Below are positions 1 through 7,161 of a DNA stretch of 15,423 nt, in pieces. The DNA lies in contig CAYUET010000051.1 in assembly GCA_964443875.1 (NCBI GenBank), positions 1 to 15,423 of the forward strand, in the 5' to 3' direction. Each line of letters begins with the position of its first letter. Positions within the stretch are counted from its first letter, which is position 1. Source of the DNA: CAYUET01 sp964443875. GTDB lineage: Bacteria; Auribacterota; JAFGBW01. The position numbers and the translations under genes are program-made. The notes beneath the pieces were generated by a model that saw only the letters and a list, made by a program, of their open reading frames with translations, had not been told where the DNA came from and did no database searches.

Positions 1-51
1 AATCATTTTAAATTTTAAAACTGTAAAAAATTTGTATAAACGGGACAGGCT

Positions 52-247
52 CTACTTATGATAAATCTGCAACGCAAGAATCGCAATCCCGAGAATTCCG
101 AGCGCTATCCCCGTCATCCCCAATTTTTTTAACTGTTCTTTGATGTATCTTCTTTCGATCCTGCTTATTTCCAGGATTTAATCGATTCTTATCAGTCGTC
201 TATTAAATGTTTTTCGATCGCTTTGCCCTTTTTTATTTTTCAGACAT
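52..247 (-). pseudogene. Remnant of a small membrane-anchored protein gene
   Basis: Read on the minus strand, 177 down to 52 is an open frame of 41 codons that looks like real protein. A basic helical stretch (ERRYIKEQLKKLG) is followed by a hydrophobic helix of about 19 residues (MTGIALGILGIAILALQIY) and a short HK tail before TAG. It has no usual start codon, because TAA at 178-180 lies just before it. The same frame continues upstream of that TAA as 25 more sense codons (from about 256, after another stop), including a basic stretch read as SDRKTFNRRLIRID. An ATG at 245-247 lies in a different frame that stops after four codons. The simplest reading is a gene of about 64 codons broken by one nonsense codon and one frameshift near the A-rich run at 228-240. 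A 21-residue product starting at the internal ATG (115-117) is the alternative. I do not recognise the family. Confidence 0.35.
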
Positions 248-286
248 ACCTTGTATTATCAATCTCGGTTTGGGGTGGAACAGACT

Positions 287-1765
287 CTAATTTACAGAAA
301 TAACGAGGATTCGGTATATGTCGGAAAGCTCTGTCTTTCCAGCTTTCAGGGCAATTTCCCCGGCAATTTTAAAGTTCCCGGCTTCTTCATAATATTCCAT
401 GGCTTTAATATAGTAACGATTGTTTTTATCCTTATCGCCGCGAATTTCCCATTTTTCGGCTTCCTGATTCAACTGTATCAGCTTTTCTATGTATTTCTTT
501 TTTTCAATCAGACGCTGCAGATAATGGTCTCTTTCACTTTTGTTCACGGTTTTTATGAAATGCGTCAGCTGCTGGTTTACTTGATTTAAGCCTACGACAT
601 CTCCAGCCAGTTTTGCGTTTTCTGCACGAATGATGTATCCGCCAAACTGCCTCGCAAAGGATTTTACCTTGGCTTCGCATTCTGAGACTTTTCCCTGCAT
701 TTGAGCCTTTACATACCATGCTTTTGCATTTTCATAACAGAAGGCCGCTTTTTCAAGAAGTTTGAACGATTGGAAAAGCAGACGTTTTGCCTTGTATTCG
801 GTCCATTTTATAAGCAGGTAGTGAATAATTGTTTTTTTATTTTCATATTCACGGACATGGCTTTCATTTTTGTCTTTATACTCTTTGCTTCTTTTTTCCA
901 GAGCCCGTGCATCTGATTCGAGTACTTTTCCGTCGAGTTCGATCTGCCGCCCTTTATTTCCAAATTTTTCACAGATGGCCTGGTATTTTTTCAGGTGAAA
1001 TTCTGCCTTGCCGAGGTCTTTGCTTTTGCGGTAAAGCTCTGCGGCAAGATCGTTCCATCCTTTTTTTATACATAACTTGATCGCTTTATCAAGCCCTTTG
1101 CTTTGCTTTACAAAATGAACCTGGGTGAGCTGGTGCTTTCGCTCTGTCTGGGTTGCTTGGGCGTAAAGTCCTGATTTTTGATAGTAAAGAACCGCTTTTT
1201 CATAATAGTTGATAGCATGAAGGATGAAGTATTTTTCGCGTTTGTGGTGAAACTTTGAAATTTTTATATAATAACGGGCAGTATGAGGTGATTTTTTCGC
1301 TTTTTCATATGCATGTTTGCTTTTGAATATTTCAGATTGCTCTTCTTCGTATTTTGCCATCTGCAAGTGCTGTTCTGCCTGTCCTACAAAAAGTTTTGAA
1401 GCATAGTCATACAGATATCCTTCTTCATAAAAATGTACGGCTTTTTCAATGAATTCATCTGCTATCTTTTCAAGGGAGCCTATATTGGTATAATAGGTTT
1501 TTTCACTGAATTGCATGAGTTTTGTGGACATGTAGTCTTTGTCGGCATTCAGGCATTTATCCCGGTAGATGCGAGCTTCATTTTCTAATAGATTACCCGC
1601 CAGATAATAACAGCGTTCACGCTGGTAGTGGTTGATCGCATTGTTTATGGTCGGAATATCTGAGGCAAAACCTTTTTGGGCATAGTTGGCACAGGCCTGA
1701 CTTTTCCCTGCAGAGGTAAGCAGATGATTGATGATATATGTCAATGATTGTCTGGATGTTTCCAT
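287..1765 (-). CDS. TPR-like helical-repeat protein of unknown function
   Basis: This 492-residue protein is almost entirely alpha-helical and rich in Lys, Glu, Tyr and Ala. It contains degenerate units of about 30-40 residues resembling TPR or SNAP-type helical hairpins: around residues 45-70, 103-138 (KAVHFYEEG..YASKLF), 182-212 (AINYYEKAVLYYQKSG), 226-260 (KAIKLCIKKG..LAAELYRKS), 333-366 and 452-480 (KAMEYYEEAGNFKIAGEIAL). No signal peptide, membrane segment or catalytic motif is visible, so a cytoplasmic scaffold or adaptor role is inferred. A Lys/Glu-rich stretch near 285-312 may be a coiled coil. The ATG is the first in frame and has no clear Shine-Dalgarno; the next Met is near residue 79. 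A promoter-like pair lies about 50-80 bp upstream. It is divergent from topA, and nothing nearby indicates a partner. Coding is very likely; function is unknown. Confidence 0.85.
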   Translation of the reverse strand: METSRQSLTYIINHLLTSAGKSQACANYAQKGFASDIPTINNAINHYQRERCYYLAGNLLENEARIYRDKCLNADKDYMSTKLMQFSEKTYYTNIGSLEKIADEFIEKAVHFYEEGYLYDYASKLFVGQAEQHLQMAKYEEEQSEIFKSKHAYEKAKKSPHTARYYIKISKFHHKREKYFILHAINYYEKAVLYYQKSGLYAQATQTERKHQLTQVHFVKQSKGLDKAIKLCIKKGWNDLAAELYRKSKDLGKAEFHLKKYQAICEKFGNKGRQIELDGKVLESDARALEKRSKEYKDKNESHVREYENKKTIIHYLLIKWTEYKAKRLLFQSFKLLEKAAFCYENAKAWYVKAQMQGKVSECEAKVKSFARQFGGYIIRAENAKLAGDVVGLNQVNQQLTHFIKTVNKSERDHYLQRLIEKKKYIEKLIQLNQEAEKWEIRGDKDKNNRYYIKAMEYYEEAGNFKIAGEIALKAGKTELSDIYRILVISVN

Positions 1766-1813
1766 TTAACTGGTTACTTTAAAGTAATTTAAAATATTTG
1801 TGAATATTTAATA

Positions 1814-1843
1814 ATTATAAAAAATATTTCATTTTTATGACAG
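1814..1843 (-). promoter_or_regulatory. Putative sigma-70-type promoter of the helical-repeat gene
   Basis: On the minus strand a perfect TATAAT (1814-1819) lies 18 nt downstream of CTGTCA (1838-1843, four of six matches to TTGACA). Transcription would begin near 1807, giving a leader of about 42 nt. This is a consensus match only. Confidence 0.45.
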
Positions 1844-1875
1844 AGCTTATTTTTATGTTGCGGCTTTAAAAACAG

Positions 1876-1905
1876 TTGATTATAGTCACGCTTCTTTTTT
1901 ATAAA
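1876..1905 (+). promoter_or_regulatory. Putative sigma-70-type promoter of topA
   Basis: TTGATT (1876-1881) and TATAAA (1900-1905) are separated by 18 nt. The predicted transcription start is near 1912. That would place the upstream in-frame ATG (1911) at or before the mRNA 5' end, which independently favours the downstream topA start at 1950. Confidence 0.45.
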
Positions 1906-1949
1906 ATTATATGTATCAGCAAAATGCACGATTCGGGACGGTGGTAGCT

Positions 1950-4463
1950 ATGAAACTCCTTATTGTAGAGTCTCCAACAAAAGCAAAAACAATCAGTAAA
2001 TATGCCGGAAAGGATTTTATTGTAAAATCCTCTTATGGCCATGTCAGGGATTTGCCTTTGAAGGCCACCAGCCGTAAGTCAGATGCGGATAGCATGGGCA
2101 TCGATCCTCAAAATAACTGGCATGCAAATTATGAAGTGTTGCCCGGAAAAGCAAAAGTTATTAAAGAATTAAAAGATGCTGCCAAAGAGGTTGATGAAAT
2201 TTATCTTGCATCAGACCCTGACAGAGAAGGAGAAGCTATTGCCTGGCATCTGAAAGAGCTTCTCGGAAATAAAAATATGGTTTTTCACAGGGTTGTTTAT
2301 CATGAAATTACCAAAAAGGCTGTTTTGGAGGCCTTGCAGAAACCCGGGGATATCAATTTAAGCCTTGTTGATGCATACAAAGCCAGACGATTTCTTGACC
2401 GCGTTGTAGGTTTTAAAATTTCTCCTTTATTATGGAAGTTTGTCGCGCCGGGCCTATCTGCCGGGAGAGTTCAGAGTGTTGCTGTCCGCCTTATCGTCGA
2501 ACGTGAACGGGAAATTAAAAGTTTTACCCCGGAAGAATACTGGGATATTTTTTCTACTTTGAGTTTTAAAGACGATTCTTCTCTTAATTTTAGTGCTGAA
2601 GTCGTTAAATATAAAGGGGATAAGCTTAATCTTACTAAAGGGAATCAGGCCGGAAAAGTGGTGGATGAACTGAAAAGTCAGTCTTTCCGGGTTACCGAAA
2701 AAACAGATAAGCCCGCTTTTTCAAAACCCTATGCGCCTTTTATTACTTCTACCCTTCAACAATCGGCTTCGGTTCGTTTGGGTTTTTATGTTAACCGCAC
2801 CATGCGTCTTGCTCAGCAACTTTATGAACTCGGATATATTACTTACATGAGAACAGATTCTACACGTCTGAGTGCGGATGCTTTGAAGTCTGTCCGTGAA
2901 TACATCAGTCGGGAACATGGTGAAAAATATTTATATTCTTCGACAAGAGAATACACTTCAAAGGCATTTGCGCAGGAAGCTCATGAAGCAATCCGTCCTT
3001 CGGATGTTTTTATTACAGCTCAACAGCTTCTCAATGTGGATGACGACGCAAGAAGACTTTATGACTTGATCTGGAGGCAGACGATTGCCAGTCAGATGAC
3101 GGATGCAGAATACGAAACAACAACCGTTTCGATCGGCGCAGGGGATTATGAACTTAAGGCCAGAGGAAGAATTATGCGGTTTGACGGATGGCAAAAAGTA
3201 TTGCAGCCAAAGGGGAAGGAAACGGAAGATGAACTTCTCCCTCCTTTAATCGTCGGGACTGATTTGCAATTGAACGAGCTTAAACCCCAGCAGCATTTTA
3301 CGAAACCGCCACCTCGTTTTACTGAAGCAACTCTTGTTAAAGAGCTGGAAAAACGGGGAATCGGTCGCCCTTCAACTTATGCGCAGATTATTTCGACCAT
3401 TCAGGACAGAGGTTATGTTGATCTTCAGAATAGAAGATTCTATGCCAAAAAAATCGGCGAGATTGTTACTGAACAGCTGACAAGAAGTTTTCCTGATTTG
3501 ATGAATTATCAGTTTACTGCCGGGCTTGAGAATCAGCTTGATCAGATTGCCTCTGCAGAAGCGGATTGGCAGAAGATTCTTAATTCCTTTTATGATGATT
3601 TCAAGGCTCAGATTATCGATGCTGATAAAAAAAATATGCTCAAAATTCAGCCTATTGTGACTCCTGTTTTATGCAAGAAGTGCGGTAGAAATATGTTTTT
3701 ATATAACGGAAAAAACGGGCCGTTTTTAGGATGCTCCGGGTATAAACTCCCTAAAGAAGAACAATGCAAGCAGACTCAAAATCTTGTTTTTGCCGAAGAG
3801 TTACCCAAGGGACAAAATGGAGATGATGAAGAGGGAAATGAAAAAGAGCTTCTGCAAAAACGTCGTTGTCCAAAATGTGGAATGGCAATGGATACGATGC
3901 AGCTCGATGAGGCAACACGGATTCATGTCTGCGGAAATTCCCCTTTGTGTCATGGGCTGGAAATTGAAAACGGAACTTTTAAAATGAGCAATGTGTATGA
4001 AGGTCCTGAAATTCCCTGTGACAAGTGCGGAAAACCTCTTGTACGTAAAGAAGGCCGTTTCGGTGCTTATTTTGGCTGTTCTGGCGCTCCTGAATGCAAG
4101 AATACACGAAAAATTTTAAAATCAGGTGAGATTGCCCCTCCCCGTTCTGATGCAATTAAACTTGAAGATGTTCCCTGTCCGAAATGCAAGGCCCCCATGA
4201 TGCTTCGTGAAGGTGCTAAAGGTTTATTTTTAGCCTGCTCAAAATTTCCTAGGTGTAGAGGAACAGGCAATCCTTCTCTTGAGATTCTACAGAAGCATAA
4301 AGAAAAAATGGAATCAAAATTTCATAAATTGCTTGAAGGGCCGACAGAATGCCCTAAATGCGGTAAAAAAGTATTTCTGCGCTGGAGTACGAAAAATAAA
4401 AACTACTTTCATTCCTGTGAAGATAAAAAATGTAAATGGCTTCAGGGAATCGACCTTCTTTAG
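1950..4463 (+). CDS. topA: DNA topoisomerase I (type IA), five zinc ribbons
   Basis: This 837-residue type IA topoisomerase relaxes negatively supercoiled DNA through a transient 5'-phosphotyrosine link. The N-terminal Toprim domain opens with LLIVESPTKAKTISKY (Glu7) and contains DPDREGE (acidic residues 89-95). The active-site block ITYMRTDST puts the nucleophile at Tyr299. SAGRVQSVAVRLIVERE and KRGIGRPSTYA are further family signatures. The C-terminus carries five four-Cys zinc ribbons, at about residues 575-606, 640-667, 690-716, 743-769 and 801-828, for DNA binding. I chose ATG 1950 because homologues start directly at this LxIVESP block, GGTGG (1940-1944) lies 5 nt upstream, and the predicted transcription start excludes the in-frame ATG at 1911. 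The gene is apparently monocistronic and divergent from the helical-repeat gene. Identification is secure; the start is likely. Confidence 0.98.
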   Translation: MKLLIVESPTKAKTISKYAGKDFIVKSSYGHVRDLPLKATSRKSDADSMGIDPQNNWHANYEVLPGKAKVIKELKDAAKEVDEIYLASDPDREGEAIAWHLKELLGNKNMVFHRVVYHEITKKAVLEALQKPGDINLSLVDAYKARRFLDRVVGFKISPLLWKFVAPGLSAGRVQSVAVRLIVEREREIKSFTPEEYWDIFSTLSFKDDSSLNFSAEVVKYKGDKLNLTKGNQAGKVVDELKSQSFRVTEKTDKPAFSKPYAPFITSTLQQSASVRLGFYVNRTMRLAQQLYELGYITYMRTDSTRLSADALKSVREYISREHGEKYLYSSTREYTSKAFAQEAHEAIRPSDVFITAQQLLNVDDDARRLYDLIWRQTIASQMTDAEYETTTVSIGAGDYELKARGRIMRFDGWQKVLQPKGKETEDELLPPLIVGTDLQLNELKPQQHFTKPPPRFTEATLVKELEKRGIGRPSTYAQIISTIQDRGYVDLQNRRFYAKKIGEIVTEQLTRSFPDLMNYQFTAGLENQLDQIASAEADWQKILNSFYDDFKAQIIDADKKNMLKIQPIVTPVLCKKCGRNMFLYNGKNGPFLGCSGYKLPKEEQCKQTQNLVFAEELPKGQNGDDEEGNEKELLQKRRCPKCGMAMDTMQLDEATRIHVCGNSPLCHGLEIENGTFKMSNVYEGPEIPCDKCGKPLVRKEGRFGAYFGCSGAPECKNTRKILKSGEIAPPRSDAIKLEDVPCPKCKAPMMLREGAKGLFLACSKFPRCRGTGNPSLEILQKHKEKMESKFHKLLEGPTECPKCGKKVFLRWSTKNKNYFHSCEDKKCKWLQGIDLL

Positions 4464-4487
4464 GGTGGATCCCAAGGAGAGGTTTTT

Positions 4488-4532
4488 ATGAATTTTAGAT
4501 CAATTGACAGAATTGTCTTGAAAACTTTTTAA
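4488..4532 (+). CDS. 14-codon ORF with canonical ribosome binding site
   Basis: Twenty-four nt after the topA stop, AAGGAG (4474-4479) lies 8 nt before ATG (4488). The ORF encodes only MNFRSIDRIVLKTF and ends with TAA at 4530-4532. The ribosome binding site is better than that of most genes in this window, so the site looks functional or recently so. The ORF ends just before the tRNA promoter region. It could be a true micro-peptide, a leader peptide, or the surviving 5' end of a gene lost from between topA and the tRNA. I do not recognise the peptide. Confidence 0.3.
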   Translation: MNFRSIDRIVLKTF

Positions 4533-4539
4533 AAATCAT

Positions 4540-4548
4540 TGATATATT
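4540..4548 (+). promoter_or_regulatory. Putative extended -10 promoter of tRNA-Pro
   Basis: TGATATATT (4540-4548) fits an extended -10 (TGn plus TATATT). TTGAAA (4518-4523) sits 19 nt upstream and TTGACA (4504-4509) further off; neither is ideally spaced, though extended -10 promoters depend less on a -35. The start would fall at about 4555, essentially the first base of the mature tRNA. Confidence 0.4.
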
Positions 4549-4555
4549 CTTTTAT

Positions 4556-4631
4556 CGGGATGTGGCTCAGTCCGGTTTAGAGCGCTGCGTTCGGGACGCA
4601 GAAGTCGGAGGTTCAAATCCTCTCATCCCGA
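4556..4631 (+). tRNA. tRNA-Pro (anticodon CGG)
   Basis: A full cloverleaf can be folded by hand. The acceptor stem CGGGATG (4556-4562) pairs with CATCCCG (4624-4630). The D stem is GCTC/GAGC. The anticodon stem CTGCG/CGCAG encloses the loop TTCGGGA, with anticodon CGG at 4592-4594, reading proline codon CCG. The T stem GGAGG/CCTCT has one G-T pair and the loop TTCAAAT. The C1-G72 pair and discriminator A73 are hallmarks of bacterial tRNA-Pro. CCA is not encoded, as TTTTT follows A4631, so the 3' end must be completed by CCA-adding enzyme. It lies between topA and the response regulator, and no partial copy of its 3' end was seen nearby that would suggest an integrated element. Confidence 0.97.
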
Positions 4632-4764
4632 TTTTTAATCAGGTTATCATTCCCTTATTTCTTTCCTTAAACTTAAATATTTCGCTATGTTATTTGTTTT
4701 AAATCTGACAGACAGACTTGACTTTTTTTTTTTTAGAATATAGCTTCTTAAAAAAGGAAAAATC

Positions 4765-5154
4765 GTGCAGGATAAGCCTTCGATTCTAATTGTTGATGAT
4801 GATGTGAATTTATTGGAATTGCTCTCTCAAATTTTATTGATGAATGATTTTTCTGCAGACAAAGCATTAAATGGGGCAATTGCCTTTAACATGATTCAGG
4901 CCAAACATTATGATCTGGTGATTTCCGATATCCGGATGCCTGTGATGACAGGAACGGAACTTTTGGATCATATCCGGAATTATCAGAAAAATAATGAAAA
5001 GAAGTCAAAAGTTTTTCTAATGACGGCCTATTCTTCCTCTGAAATTCTGGAAAGTGCAGGAATTTTAGGGGCGGATGGATTTTTTAACAAACCTTTTGAT
5101 ATTAACTGTTTTCTTGAAAAAATCAGAGAAGAATTTTTTATTCTTCCGCAATAA
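4765..5154 (+). CDS. Single-domain response regulator (CheY-like receiver)
   Basis: This 129-residue protein consists only of a receiver domain. The acidic pocket is Asp11-Asp12 (VDDD), the predicted phospho-acceptor is Asp55 (DLVISDIRMP), and the switch and catalytic residues Thr87 (MTAY) and Lys109 (NKPF) are all present, so it should be phosphorylatable. There is no output domain, so it probably signals by protein-protein contact or belongs to a phosphorelay. No histidine kinase lies in the window. The start is GTG, supported by AAGGA (4754-4758) 6 nt upstream. The lysA-like gene follows after 17 nt, suggesting co-transcription. The fold is certain; the pathway is unknown. Confidence 0.93.
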   Translation: MQDKPSILIVDDDVNLLELLSQILLMNDFSADKALNGAIAFNMIQAKHYDLVISDIRMPVMTGTELLDHIRNYQKNNEKKSKVFLMTAYSSSEILESAGILGADGFFNKPFDINCFLEKIREEFFILPQ

Positions 5155-5171
5155 CCCGTGGAGCCTTTTTT

Positions 5172-6434
5172 ATGAAATGTCCTCGTTTTTTAACCCCTGA
5201 AAAAGTAAGGGAATGTGTCTCCAAATTTGGAAATCCTGTCTATGTTTATGATGAAAATACTCTTAGAAGTCAGGCGCAGAAAGTACTCTCTTTTCCCGCT
5301 CCTTTTGGTTTTACTGCGAGATATGCCATGAAAGCCTGCTCCAATGCTTATGTTTTAAACCTGTTTGATTCCCTGGGGCTCCATATTGACGCAAGTTCTG
5401 GCTATGAAGTGGTACGGGCTTTAAAAGCGGGTATTGCTCCCGCAAAAATTCAGCTTACTGCGCAGGAATGGGCTTTGAATTTTGAGGATTTAAAAAAGAA
5501 GGGTATTTTATTTGTTGCCTGCTCTGTTCATCAGCTTGATTTATATGGAAAGCTTTTTCCCGGTACTTCGCTTGGAGTTCGAATCAATCCCGGGCTTGGG
5601 TCAGGACATTCAAATAAAACAAATGTAGGAGGTCCTGCTTCCAGTTTTGGAATATGGCATGAAAATATTTCTGATATTTTTAATATTACCAAAAAATATG
5701 ACCTTAAAATTAATAAACTTCATACCCATATCGGTTCTGGAGCAGATCCGGAAGTCTGGAAAAAAGTTGCGGGGATCAGTCTGGAGATTGCCAAACAATT
5801 CAGAGATGTTGAAGTTATAAATCTTGGCGGCGGGTTTAAGGTTGGAAGAATGCCTTATGAAAAAACGACAGATTTGATCCGTTGCGGAGAAACAATAGCT
5901 TCAGGCCTGGAGAATTTCTACAAAGAAACCGGGAAAAAACTTCATCTGGAAATTGAGCCGGGGACTTTTTTGGCGGCTTTAAGCAGTTCTCTTATTGCTT
6001 TAATTCAGGATAAGGTAAATACAGGTAAAGAAGGCTATGTTTTTTTAAAGCTTAATTCCGGAATGACGGAAATTACGCGTCCTGCCTTGTATGGGGCACA
6101 GCATCCTCTTTTTGTGATCCCCTCTGATTCTTCCAGAGATTCAGATACAAAAAAAGAAACCGTGATGGTGGTCGGGCATTGCTGTGAAAGCGGTGATATT
6201 CTTACTCCGGAGGACGGTAATTCTGAAGCGCTTGCACCCAGGGAACTATTATCTGCTTCCATCGGCGATTATCTCGTGATAGACGGGGCGGGTGCCTACT
6301 GTTCCAGTATGTGTACGAAAAATTATAATTCTTTCCCTGAGGCTGCAGAGGTTGTTTTGAAAAGCAATGGGGAACTGAGACTGATTCGGAAAAGGCAGAC
6401 GCTTGAACAGATCATTCAGAATGAAGTGATCTGA
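5172..6434 (+). CDS. lysA: Diaminopimelate decarboxylase family enzyme (LysA-like, PLP fold III)
   Basis: This 420-residue PLP enzyme of the alanine-racemase/ornithine-decarboxylase fold most likely makes lysine from meso-diaminopimelate. Lys54 in ARYAMKACSN is the predicted Schiff-base lysine. HTHIGSG (184-190), the Gly-rich phosphate loop NLGGGF (217-222), EPG (262-264) and Arg303 form the cofactor and substrate site. CCESGD (337-342) supplies the cysteine contributed across the dimer, and Tyr376 with NYNSFPEAAEV (384-394) follows. The segment after RINPG (GSGHSNKTNVGGPASSFGIW) differs from the histidine-rich THxYIxTG form of classical LysA and marks a divergent subgroup. Usual length is about 415-430. 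GGAG (5160-5163) lies 8 nt before the ATG. It probably shares a transcript with the response regulator. A decarboxylase of another basic amino acid is the main alternative. Confidence 0.85.
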   Translation: MKCPRFLTPEKVRECVSKFGNPVYVYDENTLRSQAQKVLSFPAPFGFTARYAMKACSNAYVLNLFDSLGLHIDASSGYEVVRALKAGIAPAKIQLTAQEWALNFEDLKKKGILFVACSVHQLDLYGKLFPGTSLGVRINPGLGSGHSNKTNVGGPASSFGIWHENISDIFNITKKYDLKINKLHTHIGSGADPEVWKKVAGISLEIAKQFRDVEVINLGGGFKVGRMPYEKTTDLIRCGETIASGLENFYKETGKKLHLEIEPGTFLAALSSSLIALIQDKVNTGKEGYVFLKLNSGMTEITRPALYGAQHPLFVIPSDSSRDSDTKKETVMVVGHCCESGDILTPEDGNSEALAPRELLSASIGDYLVIDGAGAYCSSMCTKNYNSFPEAAEVVLKSNGELRLIRKRQTLEQIIQNEVI

Positions 6435-6489
6435 CCTGACTTTTGAACAGAAGGACAAATATTCGGCGATCAATGCCTTTCAGGTTATG

Positions 6490-6517
6490 TTTACAATAAA
6501 GTTTAAAATATTAAATT
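6490..6517 (+). promoter_or_regulatory. Possible promoter of the HD-domain gene
   Basis: TTTACA (6490-6495) and TAAATT (6512-6517) are 16 nt apart in an AT-rich 136-bp gap. The match is weak and such sequence is common in AT-rich DNA, but the gap and new ribosome binding site favour a separate transcript. Confidence 0.25.
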
Positions 6518-6570
6518 TTTTTATTTTATATCCGGGAGTAAGGTAATAATTTCGAAGGAATAAATATAAA

Positions 6571-7161
6571 ATGTCAGACACAATGGTTGAACGTTTCAGA
6601 ATTTTTCAGCATTCAAAGGCCTACGGGTTATTAATGGAGTATCTTGAACTCTGTCGCCCTGTTTTTGATATTTTTTTTTATCACGGGACACTTGTCGCGG
6701 CTAAGGCTTTGAAGGCAGCAGAAAAGGTCAGTTCTCAACAACCGGACCTTCAATTTATTTATGAAGCATCAATGGTTCATGATTTTGGAATTTTAATGAC
6801 TTATGCGCCGGAGATTGACTGCTTTGGAAAAGCTCATTATATCGAACATGGCGTTTTAGGTGCTGCTGTTTTTGAAACGAGGGGGCTGCCCAGGTTTGCA
6901 AGAGTATGTGCAACCCATATTGGAACGGGCCTGACTCGCGAGGATATCCGTTTTGCTTCACTGCCCATCCCTGAAAAAGACTATCTTCCCGAAACCGTGG
7001 AAGAAAAAATTATCTGTTGGGCGGATAAGTTTTATTCAAAGAATATAAATCGTCTGTTTGAAGAAAAAACTGTGGATCACATTATTAAAAATCTGGAAAA
7101 GCATCATTCTTCCAAAGTAGCTTTATTCCTTCATTGGAACAGGGAATTTGGAGAGGGTTAA
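6571..7161 (+). CDS. HD-domain protein, predicted metal-dependent phosphohydrolase
   Basis: This 196-residue cytoplasmic protein has a complete HD-superfamily metal site: His38 (YHGTLVAAKAL), the His70-Asp71 doublet (MVHDFGIL), His93 (IEHGVLGA), His116 (ATHIGTGLT) and Asp152 (WADKFY). Members of the superfamily hydrolyse phosphomonoesters or phosphodiesters, often of nucleotides. The spacing resembles small stand-alone HD hydrolases rather than GGDEF-linked HD-GYP or RelA-type proteins, and no extra domain is present. AAGGAA (6555-6560) precedes the ATG by 10 nt. The gene converges on the flippase-like gene, and the two 3' ends overlap by 4 nt. The substrate cannot be told from sequence. Confidence 0.88.
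   Translation: MSDTMVERFRIFQHSKAYGLLMEYLELCRPVFDIFFYHGTLVAAKALKAAEKVSSQQPDLQFIYEASMVHDFGILMTYAPEIDCFGKAHYIEHGVLGAAVFETRGLPRFARVCATHIGTGLTREDIRFASLPIPEKDYLPETVEEKIICWADKFYSKNINRLFEEKTVDHIIKNLEKHHSSKVALFLHWNREFGEG

Noticed and set aside
1911..1949. Alternative topA start giving 13 extra residues
   Set aside because: ATG 1911 has no ribosome binding site and coincides with the predicted transcription start; homologues begin at the LLIVESP block encoded from 1950.
4705..4734. Intrinsic terminator before the 12-T run
   Set aside because: The sequence before the Ts forms only about a 4-bp stem (TCTG/CAGA) placed too far from the T-run.
4718..4744. TTGACT plus TATAGC as a promoter for the response regulator
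   Set aside because: The spacer is only 15 nt and is mostly a 12-T run (4723-4734), so the match is poor. A promoter is needed somewhere in 4632-4764 but I cannot place it.
4556..4764. tRNA-Pro as an attachment site for an integrated element
   Set aside because: No repeat of the tRNA 3' end, integrase or foreign-looking genes were found; the following genes are ordinary housekeeping types.
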